Positions 16,526 to 24,918 of a stretch of DNA of 64,000 bases are shown here, one piece after another. Within the stretch, counting starts at the first letter, position 1. Each line of letters begins with the position of its first letter. This DNA is from an uncultured Parabacteroides sp. (GTDB lineage Bacteria; Bacteroidota; Bacteroidia; Bacteroidales; Tannerellaceae). The notes below the pieces were generated by a model, which saw only the letters and a list, made by a program, of their open reading frames with translations, was not told the origin of the DNA and made no database searches. The stretch is taken from assembly GCA_949289155.1 (NCBI GenBank), contig CASEMX010000014.1:1-64000 (forward strand), given 5' to 3'. Both the position numbers and the translations under genes were made by a program.

Positions 16526-18085
16526 TTATTTCTCATATTCGCAAACCACGCGGAAGCCGATGCCTTTGATGTCTGAATACCACCAAATGCTCTTCGGTTG
16601 CTGCGGGTCGGTCTTTAGCCAAGCATCATGCTGGGTATGCGAACGGGCAGCGCATCGTACGTCGGCTGCATCCGAAGTATAATTTCCGCCGCGCACTACC
16701 CATTCCTCACCTTCCGTCGAAATCGGGTCGGTTACGTTATCGCCTCCTTTTTTGTAGGCTTCCGGGTCATACTTGTCGGCGCAATATTCCAATACATTCC
16801 CCAACATATTCTTCAGACCGAACGGATTGGCTTTTACAGCCGATGGTTCTTGTGTCTTGTTCTGGCTGTTCTTAGCATAAATCACGTAAGAACTGATGCT
16901 ATCGGTTTCCGCTGCGAAGAACTTGCGCCAGAATCCTTGGTCGGAGAAGTCTTTTGGATTTCCGCTGAAGAAGTAGGGCGTTTCGCTTCCGCCGCGTGCC
17001 GCATATTCCCATTCCGCTTCGGTCGGGAGACGGTATTTCTTTCCCGTCTTCTTAGATAACCACTGGCAGAAGGTCTCTGCTGCATAATGGGTCATGGTGA
17101 TTGCCGGACGGTCGCCGCTTCCCCAGCCTTGGTCAGGGAATCCGAACGGAGGAGTCGGTCCGGAGATGGCATCTACATCCGGGTCGCTGCTATTATTCGC
17201 ATAGACTGTTTCGGGAGGCGTGCGCCCTTCGCTCATCGTATTGGCGAAGAATGCCCAATACTGGTCCCATGTGACTTCCACTTCCGCCATGAAGAACGGA
17301 CTGACGGTCACGTTGCGTACCGGCGATTCGTCCGCTTTGTGGAACGGTTCGTTCTCCGGGCTTCCCATCTGGAATGTCCCGCCCGGTATGGCTATCATAT
17401 TAAAGGAAATCATCGTTCCCGGTATCTGCTCTGTATAATTGGAGAAAGAGGTAATCGGTGTCGCCTCTTTATAGAACAGGCTGGTATCCACTACGGCTGC
17501 GGTCTGCGAGCCCGGAATGCCGGTCATCTGGGCGTGCGAATAGTTCGGATTGTAATGCCCTGCGTCCAAATGGCAGCTGATGCACTGCAGGTCCAGCTTC
17601 TTTTCGTTCTCTTCGTAATAAAGGTGCGCCGTTACCCCGTCGTCGGTGATGCCTTCGGGAAACAGGTTCTGATGGCAATCTTTACAGGATTCGTTCGGGA
17701 TGTAAGCGACGGCGTGTTCCAGTTCCGATTTCATATCCCAGTTGAAGTCGGCGCTGTCTTTTGTCAGGTAAGACCAGACGTCTTTCAATCCCAGCTTCAT
17801 CTTGGCCGAATAATGTGCCCAAGTCTGCGACTGGGGCGGCAGGTGGCAATCCACGCAATGCGTCAACACGCCGCTCCCGTTGTTGACATGTTTCGATAAC
17901 TTCCAGCTATCGTACACATGCGGATGGACGTGGCACATCATGCATGACTCGTCAGACGAGAAATAGACTGAAGTTTTATAGGCTCCAATCATGATTCCGG
18001 CTCCTAATCCGAGACCTACCAACAGGATGAATGGTTTCCCTTTAAAGAAGCTCTTCTTTTTGTCAGAATGCGAACTATGACTCAT
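16526..18085 (-). CDS. Tetraheme NapC/NirT-type cytochrome fused to a SUMF1/FGE-like domain
   Basis: A 519-residue two-part protein. One membrane segment (19-37) anchors it, followed by four CxxCH heme sites at 48-52, 77-81, 134-138 and 168-172, as in NapC/NirT/NrfH quinol dehydrogenases. From about 229 (MIAIPGGTFQMGS) to the end is a formylglycine-generating-enzyme (SUMF1) fold with its LPTEAEWEYAARG and GNVLEYC marks. The paired active-site cysteines of true FGE are absent (the segment reads RGGNYTSDAADVRCAARS), so it is more likely a binding or structural module. It faces the periplasm and heads a block with two Tat-exported enzymes. A likely role is electron transfer between the quinone pool and these enzymes; the direction is unknown. 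Confidence 0.85.
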   Translation of the reverse strand: MSHSSHSDKKKSFFKGKPFILLVGLGLGAGIMIGAYKTSVYFSSDESCMMCHVHPHVYDSWKLSKHVNNGSGVLTHCVDCHLPPQSQTWAHYSAKMKLGLKDVWSYLTKDSADFNWDMKSELEHAVAYIPNESCKDCHQNLFPEGITDDGVTAHLYYEENEKKLDLQCISCHLDAGHYNPNYSHAQMTGIPGSQTAAVVDTSLFYKEATPITSFSNYTEQIPGTMISFNMIAIPGGTFQMGSPENEPFHKADESPVRNVTVSPFFMAEVEVTWDQYWAFFANTMSEGRTPPETVYANNSSDPDVDAISGPTPPFGFPDQGWGSGDRPAITMTHYAAETFCQWLSKKTGKKYRLPTEAEWEYAARGGSETPYFFSGNPKDFSDQGFWRKFFAAETDSISSYVIYAKNSQNKTQEPSAVKANPFGLKNMLGNVLEYCADKYDPEAYKKGGDNVTDPISTEGEEWVVRGGNYTSDAADVRCAARSHTQHDAWLKTDPQQPKSIWWYSDIKGIGFRVVCEYEK

Positions 18086-18310
18086 TTTTCCGTTCGTGTT
18101 AATGGTATCTTTATGTTAAGTCTAAATAAAGGTCGTTCTGAGTAGCTCAGCACTTCCTGTCTGTGCTTTTGCACAAATCGGGAATAAAAGTACTATATTC
18201 CTTAATAATGGAAAACTTTTGCTGTATGTTTAACGTAAAATAACTAAATAAACTGCTCCTTCTTCCCCGTGGAGCATGATTTTGCTACCCGGACAAAGCG
18301 ACATTTCCCT

Positions 18311-18552
18311 CCCGAAGAAAAGTTCTTTTCCTGCCTGTGACAAGTTTGGCTCACCACGGGGAAAAGTTCTCCGCTCCCTATGGAAAACTTAAAACGCCAC
18401 AGGCGTTTTTATAAACGACTGTGTGGTTTTTAAAAACGCCTGTGGCGTTTATAGAAACGGCAGTGGCGTTTTAACTTTTCTACGGCAGGCGGAGAACTTT
18501 TTCCCACGGGGAAGAAAACTTGTGTTGCCGGTGTACGGAACTTTTCTTCCCC
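18311..18552. repeat. Dispersed palindromic element D with a 21-bp repeat core
   Basis: The outer arms are inverted: GAAGAAAAGTTC at the left, GAACTTTTCTTC-like words at the right. The core carries the palindrome AAACGCC-ACA-GGCGTTT or variants, beginning at 18392, 18413, 18434 and 18455, exactly 21 bp apart. A second copy of the whole element is at 35504-35747. It occupies most of the gap between the cytochrome and cutC genes. A -7-like box for the cytochrome gene (TACTTTTA, minus strand) is at 18185-18192; nothing else is seen in 18086-18310. Confidence 0.85.
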
Positions 18553-18617
18553 GTCCGCTTTCCGGTTCCTATATATATAATGGTATAAACCGAAGGCGGG
18601 AGGAGCGGATTTATTCG

Positions 18618-18625
18618 TATCTTTG
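18618..18625 (+). promoter_or_regulatory. -7 promoter box of cutC, overlapping a false TTG start
   Basis: TATCTTTG, an exact consensus. The longest frame of cutC starts at the TTG at 18623 within the box, so the ATG at 18650 is the real start. Confidence 0.75.
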
Positions 18626-18649
18626 TGCATAAATTTAAGGATAGAGAAT

Positions 18650-19390
18650 ATGCGGATTATCGAAGTATGTGCCAATTCGGCGCAAAGTTGTGTAGAAGCG
18701 GAAGCCGGCGGCGCGAAGCGGGTAGAGCTGTGCGCGGGCATTCCGGAGGGCGGGACGACGCCGAGTTATGGGGAGATTCGGACGGCGCAACGCCTGACGT
18801 CGAAGATAGATATTAATGTAATCATCCGTCCGCGCGGCGGGGATTTCCTTTATACGGAGGCGGAGGTGGAGTCGATGTTGCAGGACATTGCGCTTTGCCG
18901 CGGCTTGGGCGTGCATGGCGTCGTGTTCGGTTGCCTGACGAAAGAGGGCGATATCGACGTCCCGCTGATGCGCCGGCTGATGGATGCCGCCGGGCCTTTG
19001 TCGGTCACGTGCCATCGTGCGTTCGATGTGTGCCGCGACCCATTCCGTGCGTTGGAAGAGCTTATCGAATTGGGGTGCGACCGCATCCTGACCTCCGGGC
19101 AGCAATCGGATGCCGTGAAGGGAATCCCTTTAATCAAGCAATTGGTGGAACGGGCGGCAGGGCGCATCATCATTATGCCGGGTTGCGGTGTGCGCGAAGA
19201 GAATATCGCCCGGATTGAAGCGGAAACAGGGGCGAAGGAGTTCCATACGTCGGCGCGAAGCGTAGTCTATAGCCGGATGGAATACCGGAACGAACGGGTC
19301 CCGATGGGAAGCAGCGCGGTGACATCCGAATTCGAAACCGTGCAGACCGACCGCGAGAAGGTGCGGCGGATTGTGGAAACCGGCGTTTGA
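18650..19390 (+). CDS. cutC: CutC family copper homeostasis protein
   Basis: A 246-residue TIM-barrel protein. The N-terminus MRIIEVCANSAQSC, the GGTTPSYGEI segment and the FHTSARS motif near the C-terminus are diagnostic of CutC. The family was linked to copper tolerance, but its reaction is unsettled. It is cytoplasmic and has its own promoter at 18618. coaX begins 79 bp downstream. Confidence 0.93.
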   Translation: MRIIEVCANSAQSCVEAEAGGAKRVELCAGIPEGGTTPSYGEIRTAQRLTSKIDINVIIRPRGGDFLYTEAEVESMLQDIALCRGLGVHGVVFGCLTKEGDIDVPLMRRLMDAAGPLSVTCHRAFDVCRDPFRALEELIELGCDRILTSGQQSDAVKGIPLIKQLVERAAGRIIIMPGCGVREENIARIEAETGAKEFHTSARSVVYSRMEYRNERVPMGSSAVTSEFETVQTDREKVRRIVETGV

Positions 19391-19468
19391 TTTTTGCTTC
19401 TTCACGCTTTAATTATTTGTCTGTTTCGTAAATTTTGTTTTCCTTTGCGGAAAATATATCATTTTAAG

Positions 19469-20200
19469 GTGAACCTGATCATAGAACAAGGAAATACGTA
19501 CGCCAAAGTAGCCGTTTATGATGAAAAACAAAGCATGAAGGCTTATCTGATGTTCAAAGAATTCAATAAAGGGAGCCTGCAATCTCTCTTTGAAACGTAT
19601 CCTTTGAAAAATGGCATATACTGTACGGTGACCGACGTGGACGAAGAGTTGGTCGCTGAGTTGCGTAATCGCCTTTCCTGTTTTATTTTCCTTGACGAAA
19701 AGGTACGCGTGCCCGTAACGGTCAAATATAAGACGCCCCATACGTTAGGAAAAGACCGTCTTGCCGCAGTCGTAGGAGCGCATTCTTTGCAGCCGGATAG
19801 GAATCTGCTGATTATCGATGCCGGGACCTGCATAACTTACGAATGGGTAGAGGCAGGCGGCGTGTATAGAGGCGGGAATATCTCGCCGGGCATGACAACT
19901 CGCTTCAAAGCCTTGAACCATTATACCCGCAAGCTGCCGTTGATAGAAGAAACGGACGAGGTTCCGGCTTTCGGAACCTGCACCGAAGAGGCCATCCGTG
20001 CCGGGGTAGTCAATGGAATCGCCTTTGAAATGGACGGATATATCGACCGTTGGAAACAAAAGTATGGTGATGTTTTTGTTTTTTTAACTGGAGGACATGC
20101 ATTTTATTTTGAAAGCCGATTAAAAAATCCCATCTTTGCAGACAGTAATTTAGTGTTGATAGGATTAAATAGAATCTTAGAGTACAATGTTGAGAATTGA
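19469..20200 (+). CDS. coaX: Type III pantothenate kinase
   Basis: A 243-residue ASKHA-fold kinase that phosphorylates pantothenate, the first step of coenzyme A synthesis. The second phosphate motif DAGTCITYEW and the GGNISPGM loop are intact. The first motif, usually DxGNT, reads EQGNT, a conservative Asp-to-Glu change. The start is a GTG at 19469, which puts the phosphate motif at residue 6 as in other CoaX proteins; the longer frame adds 25 hydrophobic residues. It overlaps the following gene by 14 bp and heads the envelope operon. Confidence 0.9.
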   Translation: MNLIIEQGNTYAKVAVYDEKQSMKAYLMFKEFNKGSLQSLFETYPLKNGIYCTVTDVDEELVAELRNRLSCFIFLDEKVRVPVTVKYKTPHTLGKDRLAAVVGAHSLQPDRNLLIIDAGTCITYEWVEAGGVYRGGNISPGMTTRFKALNHYTRKLPLIEETDEVPAFGTCTEEAIRAGVVNGIAFEMDGYIDRWKQKYGDVFVFLTGGHAFYFESRLKNPIFADSNLVLIGLNRILEYNVEN

Positions 20201-21470
20201 AAAGATTGTTTTATTAGGAGTTTTGATGATGACTCAGGTAGCGGCTTGGGCGCAAAATAACACAGCATCTCCTTATACCCGGTTTGGTTTTGGAGAATTG
20301 GCTGACCGTTCGTTTGGAGCGGGCCGTGCAATGGGTGGCGTGGGGATAGGATTACGTTCTCCTAAGCAAATTAATCCGATGAATCCGGCTTCTTATAGTT
20401 GTATGGACTCATTGACCTTTATTTTTGATTTCGGTGCGTCGTTTCAGGCTGCGACCTATAAAGATGCGTCGAATCAATATAAGAAATTGAATGGGAATAT
20501 AGAATACATTGCACTGCAATTCCCTATCACGCGTTGGTTGGCTATGAGTGCGGGACTGTTGCCCTATTCGTTTGTCGGGTATGAGTTTGGTGAAGTCGCC
20601 CAAGTCGGGGACGAATATTACCAAAATACCTATTCGGGTACAGGAGGATTAAACGAATTGTATGGCGGATTGTCTATAGATATATGGAAGAAACGGTTGG
20701 CGGTGGGCGCTAATTTTGGTTTCTTGTTCGGCAATGTGGAGCATATACAGAACTTGACGTTTCCGACATCGTCAACATCTTATATAAACAATCGCACACA
20801 ACGGATTGAGGTCCGGGATATGCGGATGAATTTCGGTATTCAATATACACATCCTCTGAGCGCAGAGGAGAGTCTGACATTCGGTGCGACTTATTCTCCG
20901 AAGAATAGCTTGAATGCAAAGACATATGATATCTTGCAACGGCAGACAGCGGAAGGAGGAACCATAGAAGCCTCGACGGATACGATTCAGGGCGCGGCTT
21001 ACGACTTGCCGAATACGTTTGGCGTTGGCGTTTCGTATATGAAAAAGGACAGATTGACATTAGCTGCGGATTTCCAATATGAGGATTGGAGCAATTCTTT
21101 ATATAGAGGCGAGTCTGGGAATTTTCAGAATCGAAAGCGTGTAGCTGTCGGCGCGGAATATTTGCCGGATAACAAAGACAAGAATTACTTTAAGCAAATC
21201 CGATATCGGGCAGGTTTCCACTACAATAATTCGTATGTAGTCGTAAATCGGAATGCAGATAATGGGAACAAAGGCTATGGCTATAACGAATATGGTGTCA
21301 GTGTCGGTTTAGGATTGCCGGTGATGGATTATCGTTCGTTAGTGAACGTCGCTTTTGAGTTTGTAAAAGTAAAACCGAAACATGCATCATTGATTGATGA
21401 GCAGTACTTTCGGGTTACATTGAACTATACGTTTAATGAACGTTGGTTCTATAAGTTTAAGTTGAATTAA
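20187..21470 (+). CDS. Outer-membrane beta-barrel protein, OmpP1/FadL-like
   Basis: A 427-residue protein with a signal peptide ending near AAWAQN. The mature part starts SPYTRFGFGELADRSFGAGRAMGGVGIGLR and continues as amphipathic strands, as in FadL/OmpP1-like barrels of Bacteroidota; such proteins are often annotated as hypothetical. The ligand is unknown. It overlaps coaX and precedes a TPR protein and lptC, an order that suggests a role in envelope biogenesis. Confidence 0.75.
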   Translation: MLRIEKIVLLGVLMMTQVAAWAQNNTASPYTRFGFGELADRSFGAGRAMGGVGIGLRSPKQINPMNPASYSCMDSLTFIFDFGASFQAATYKDASNQYKKLNGNIEYIALQFPITRWLAMSAGLLPYSFVGYEFGEVAQVGDEYYQNTYSGTGGLNELYGGLSIDIWKKRLAVGANFGFLFGNVEHIQNLTFPTSSTSYINNRTQRIEVRDMRMNFGIQYTHPLSAEESLTFGATYSPKNSLNAKTYDILQRQTAEGGTIEASTDTIQGAAYDLPNTFGVGVSYMKKDRLTLAADFQYEDWSNSLYRGESGNFQNRKRVAVGAEYLPDNKDKNYFKQIRYRAGFHYNNSYVVVNRNADNGNKGYGYNEYGVSVGLGLPVMDYRSLVNVAFEFVKVKPKHASLIDEQYFRVTLNYTFNERWFYKFKLN

Positions 21471-21498
21471 TCAGTTAACTTTAATAGAAAATATAGAT

Positions 21499-22863
21499 AT
21501 GAAGATCAAAGTTTTATTATTAGCTCTTGGCTGTACAATGGGAACATTGGGAGCTTACGCCCAGAAAGGGGTGGACAACGGAACTCGATTCGGTTCGGGT
21601 GAGGATAGTGTCCGTTGTATTACCAACATTAGTTTGTTCGTACCTTATGCTAAAGGCGGAAATTACAAAGACGCCCAAGAATTTTGGAAGATAGCCTATA
21701 CAGAATGTCCGGCTTCTACCAAAGACCTTTATTTGTATGGTGTACGTATTGTCGCTTGGCAGATTGAAAATGAAAAAGACCCTGCTAAAAAGGCTCAGCT
21801 GTTGGATGAGTTGATGGCAGTTTATGACAATCGTGTGAAGTATTTCGGTAATGACAAGCGGTACGGTAAGGACTGGATTGTGGCAAATAAAGCCGAAGAT
21901 TATGTGAAATACGCAGGCGATAAATTGGATGCCAATAAACTGTATGGCTGGTTGAAAGAGGTTATTGATGAAAAAGGTAATGCTTGCGAAGTAAAAGCTA
22001 CTTCTTATTTGATGTTTGCTGCATTGAAGAAATTGCAGGCTGACCCGAACTACAAAGATCAGTATATTCAGGATTATTTGAAGTGTGCAGAGATTATCGA
22101 TGCACAAATTCAGGCAGCTACTGCAGCTAATAATCAGAAAGAATTGAAGACTTTGCAGGCATATCAGACAAATGTAGAATCAAACTTCGCTAATAGTGGC
22201 GCAGCTGATTGCGAGACATTGGCTAATGTATATGGTCCGAAGTTGGATTCCAATAAAGATAACCTTCCGTTTTTGAAGCAGACGATTGCTTTATTGAGAA
22301 AGTCTCGTTGCCAGGAATTGGATGTTTACTTTAAAGCTTCCGAATATGCTCATGCAATCGAACCGACGGCTGAATCAGCAGTAGGTTTGGCTAAGCAGGC
22401 TGTAAAGAAGAAAGATTATGAGACAGCAATCAAACGCTTTGAAGAGGCTATCGGTTTGGAAACTGATGCAAATACTAAAGCTGAAGATTACTATATGATG
22501 GCATTGCTGGAGTATGAACAGAATCAGTATTCAAAAGCTCGCGAAGATTGCCGTAAAGCAGCTGAGTTGAATCCGAACTATGGTGCTCCTTACATGTTGA
22601 TTGGTAATATGTATGCTTCTACTGCGAAATCTGTTTATCCTAATGACCCGGTTCTTATGAGAGCTGTATATTATGCGGCTATTGATAAGTTCGCAAAGGC
22701 AAAACAGGTTGATCCGAGCTGTGCTGAAGAAGCAAACAAATTGATTGGTTCTTATAATGCACATTTGCCTTCAACAGAAGAAATATTTATGCATCCGGAT
22801 TTGGAAAAAGGAAAACCATTTACTATTGGCGGTTGGATCGGCGAAACGGTTACGATTAGATAA
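21499..22863 (+). CDS. Exported TPR protein
   Basis: A 454-residue protein with a signal peptide (cleavage after about GAYAQ). TPR-type repeats are clear at about 300-375 (AKQAVKKKDYETAIKRFEEA and EQNQYSKAREDCRKAAELNP). It is probably periplasmic, and may act as a scaffold for outer-membrane assembly; that is an inference from the operon. Confidence 0.8.
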   Translation: MKIKVLLLALGCTMGTLGAYAQKGVDNGTRFGSGEDSVRCITNISLFVPYAKGGNYKDAQEFWKIAYTECPASTKDLYLYGVRIVAWQIENEKDPAKKAQLLDELMAVYDNRVKYFGNDKRYGKDWIVANKAEDYVKYAGDKLDANKLYGWLKEVIDEKGNACEVKATSYLMFAALKKLQADPNYKDQYIQDYLKCAEIIDAQIQAATAANNQKELKTLQAYQTNVESNFANSGAADCETLANVYGPKLDSNKDNLPFLKQTIALLRKSRCQELDVYFKASEYAHAIEPTAESAVGLAKQAVKKKDYETAIKRFEEAIGLETDANTKAEDYYMMALLEYEQNQYSKAREDCRKAAELNPNYGAPYMLIGNMYASTAKSVYPNDPVLMRAVYYAAIDKFAKAKQVDPSCAEEANKLIGSYNAHLPSTEEIFMHPDLEKGKPFTIGGWIGETVTIR

Positions 22864-22872
22864 TTGAATTGT

Positions 22873-23550
22873 ATGATTCAACGTTTTCGAAGTAAAACGG
22901 ATATACAAGGCATAACAACTACAATCTCTGTAGTTGTTATGCTTCTTTTGTTTTCAGTTACTCTTTTCTCTTGTAGCAAAGAAGTAAAGGAAGTTGTTGA
23001 GGTCTCGTCTGATCCGGAGAAGAGCTATACGATGAAGGCGACACAAGTAAATACATTAATCTCTGATTCGGGGATTACACGTTATCGAGTGAAGGCGAAG
23101 GTATGGTTAGTCTATGGGAATGCCAAAGAACCTCATTCCTATTTTCCGGAAGGCATATATGTGGAGAAATTTGATACGACTTTTCATACCGAAGCAAGTA
23201 TAAAAGCCGATACTGCCTATTATTTTGATAAAAAGAGTTTGTGGCAATTGATAGGAAATGTTGAAGTCGAAAGTTTGCAAGGAGAGAAATTCAATACTTC
23301 GGAGTTATTTTGGAATCAAAAGGAGGAAAAGGTTTATTCTGATAAATACATTCGAATTCAACAGAAAGAGCAAATTATTACAGGCATAGGATTTGAATCA
23401 AATCAAAGTATGACGCGTTATCGCATATTCAATTCGCAAGGAGAATTCCCGGTAGAGGAAGAAACAGCTCCTCAAACTCCGAAAGATACAATAACGTCTG
23501 CTTCTCATGATTCGATTATTCCTTTAAGCCAAGAAATAAAACAAAGGTAA
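22873..23550 (+). CDS. lptC: LptC-like LPS export lipoprotein
   Basis: A 225-residue protein with an N-terminal hydrophobic segment and lipobox (TLFSC, near residue 35), followed by the LptC beta-jellyroll (YRVKAKVWLVY, IKADTAYYFDKKSLWQLIGNVEVESLQGEKFNTSELFWNQ region). LptC carries LPS between the inner-membrane transporter and the periplasmic bridge. The ATG at 22873 was preferred over a TTG at 22864. The next gene starts directly at its stop. Confidence 0.87.
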   Translation: MIQRFRSKTDIQGITTTISVVVMLLLFSVTLFSCSKEVKEVVEVSSDPEKSYTMKATQVNTLISDSGITRYRVKAKVWLVYGNAKEPHSYFPEGIYVEKFDTTFHTEASIKADTAYYFDKKSLWQLIGNVEVESLQGEKFNTSELFWNQKEEKVYSDKYIRIQQKEQIITGIGFESNQSMTRYRIFNSQGEFPVEEETAPQTPKDTITSASHDSIIPLSQEIKQR

Positions 23551-24810
23551 GTGGAACACTTATTTAACATATTGATACCCTTAATTTTTTCCGCTTTCTT
23601 TTCTGGGATGGAGATGGCTTATCTCTCTTCTAATAAACTGCGTTATGAACTGGATAAAAAGAATGCCAATTTGACAAATCGTATATTGGATTTCTTTTTC
23701 CAAAATCCGAATCAGTTTATTTCTACACTATTGGTCGGGAATTGTATTGCATTGGTTGTTTATGGTGTGCAAATAGTTCCATTGATAGCACCTTTATTTC
23801 AACCCATCTTTGAATATCCGATTATAGCTTTTCTAGCCCAGTCGATATTCGCAACGTTCATCGTTTTGTTTGCCGGCGAATTTATACCGCGATTGGTTGT
23901 TAAGATAAATCCGAATTTCTCGTTACGATTATTTGCCGTGCCATTATACCTTATATATATAATATTGTATCCTGCGTCGAAATTGTTATCTCTGCTTTCT
24001 GTTTTTATTTTGTGGTTGATGGGAGTGAGGAATTTGAATGTTTCAAATGTCTATACATTAGGAAAAGTCGATTTGGATAATTTTATCCAGCAGAGCATTG
24101 AAGATGCTCCGGCAAAGTCGGAAATGGATACCGAAGTGAAGATGTTTCAAAATGCATTAGATTTTTCAAAAGTCCGATTGCGTGATTGCATGGTTCCGCG
24201 AACCGAGATTGTGGCGTGTGATAAGAGCACTGCAATGGATGAACTTCGTGCACGTTTCATAGAAACCGGACTTTCTAAAATCTTGATTTATGATGAAAGC
24301 ATAGATAACATTATTGGCTATATTCATTCTTCGGAGTTATTCAAGCAGCCCGAGGATTGGACAACTAAAATCCGAAAAGTATCGATAGTCCCGGAAACGA
24401 TGGCTGCAAATAAATTAATGCGAGATTTGATGCAAGAGAAGAAAAGCATGGCTGTGGTTGTTGATGAGTTTGGAGGAATATCAGGTATCGTGACCTTGGA
24501 AGATTTGGTTGAAGAGATATTTGGTGAGATTGAAGATGAGCATGACGTAAAAACTCGGATTGCTAAACGAATTGCCGATAATGAGTATTTAGTTTCCGGA
24601 CGGACAGAGATTGATTCTCTGAACGAAATGTTTGGATTGGATTTGCCTGAGTCGGATGACTATGTTACGGTGGCAGGGCTTATTCTGCATATTTATCAGA
24701 AATTCCCTAAGTTGAACGAATCTGTAACTTATGGAAGATATACATTCAAAATCATTAAGATAACGGCTACGAAAATAGAGTTGGTACGCATGAAAGTGGG
24801 TGAATCATGA
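23551..24810 (+). CDS. CNNM/CorC-type membrane protein with CBS domains
   Basis: A 419-residue protein with a GTG start directly after the lptC stop. The first 190 residues contain about four membrane segments (DUF21/CNNM domain). Two CBS domains follow (about 205-330; markers MVPRTEIVACD and MAVVVDEFGGISGIVTLEDL), then a CorC_HlyC C-terminal domain. Family members act in magnesium or cobalt export; the gliding protein GldE is a relative. Translation is probably coupled to lptC. Confidence 0.88.
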   Translation: MEHLFNILIPLIFSAFFSGMEMAYLSSNKLRYELDKKNANLTNRILDFFFQNPNQFISTLLVGNCIALVVYGVQIVPLIAPLFQPIFEYPIIAFLAQSIFATFIVLFAGEFIPRLVVKINPNFSLRLFAVPLYLIYIILYPASKLLSLLSVFILWLMGVRNLNVSNVYTLGKVDLDNFIQQSIEDAPAKSEMDTEVKMFQNALDFSKVRLRDCMVPRTEIVACDKSTAMDELRARFIETGLSKILIYDESIDNIIGYIHSSELFKQPEDWTTKIRKVSIVPETMAANKLMRDLMQEKKSMAVVVDEFGGISGIVTLEDLVEEIFGEIEDEHDVKTRIAKRIADNEYLVSGRTEIDSLNEMFGLDLPESDDYVTVAGLILHIYQKFPKLNESVTYGRYTFKIIKITATKIELVRMKVGES

Positions 24811-24850
24811 AAAAAAATCCCGAAAATGAGGTTGCTTTACCTTTTTTTCG

Positions 24851-24858
24851 TATCTTCG
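24851..24858 (+). promoter_or_regulatory. Possible internal promoter before the PpiD-like gene
   Basis: TATCTTCG differs from the -7 consensus by one base and lies 61 bp before the ATG at 24919. Confidence 0.4.
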
Positions 24859-24918
24859 TGCGCTTAAAATGGAATATATAAAAGATAAAATATAAACTTT
24901 AAAAATAAAAAACGATAA

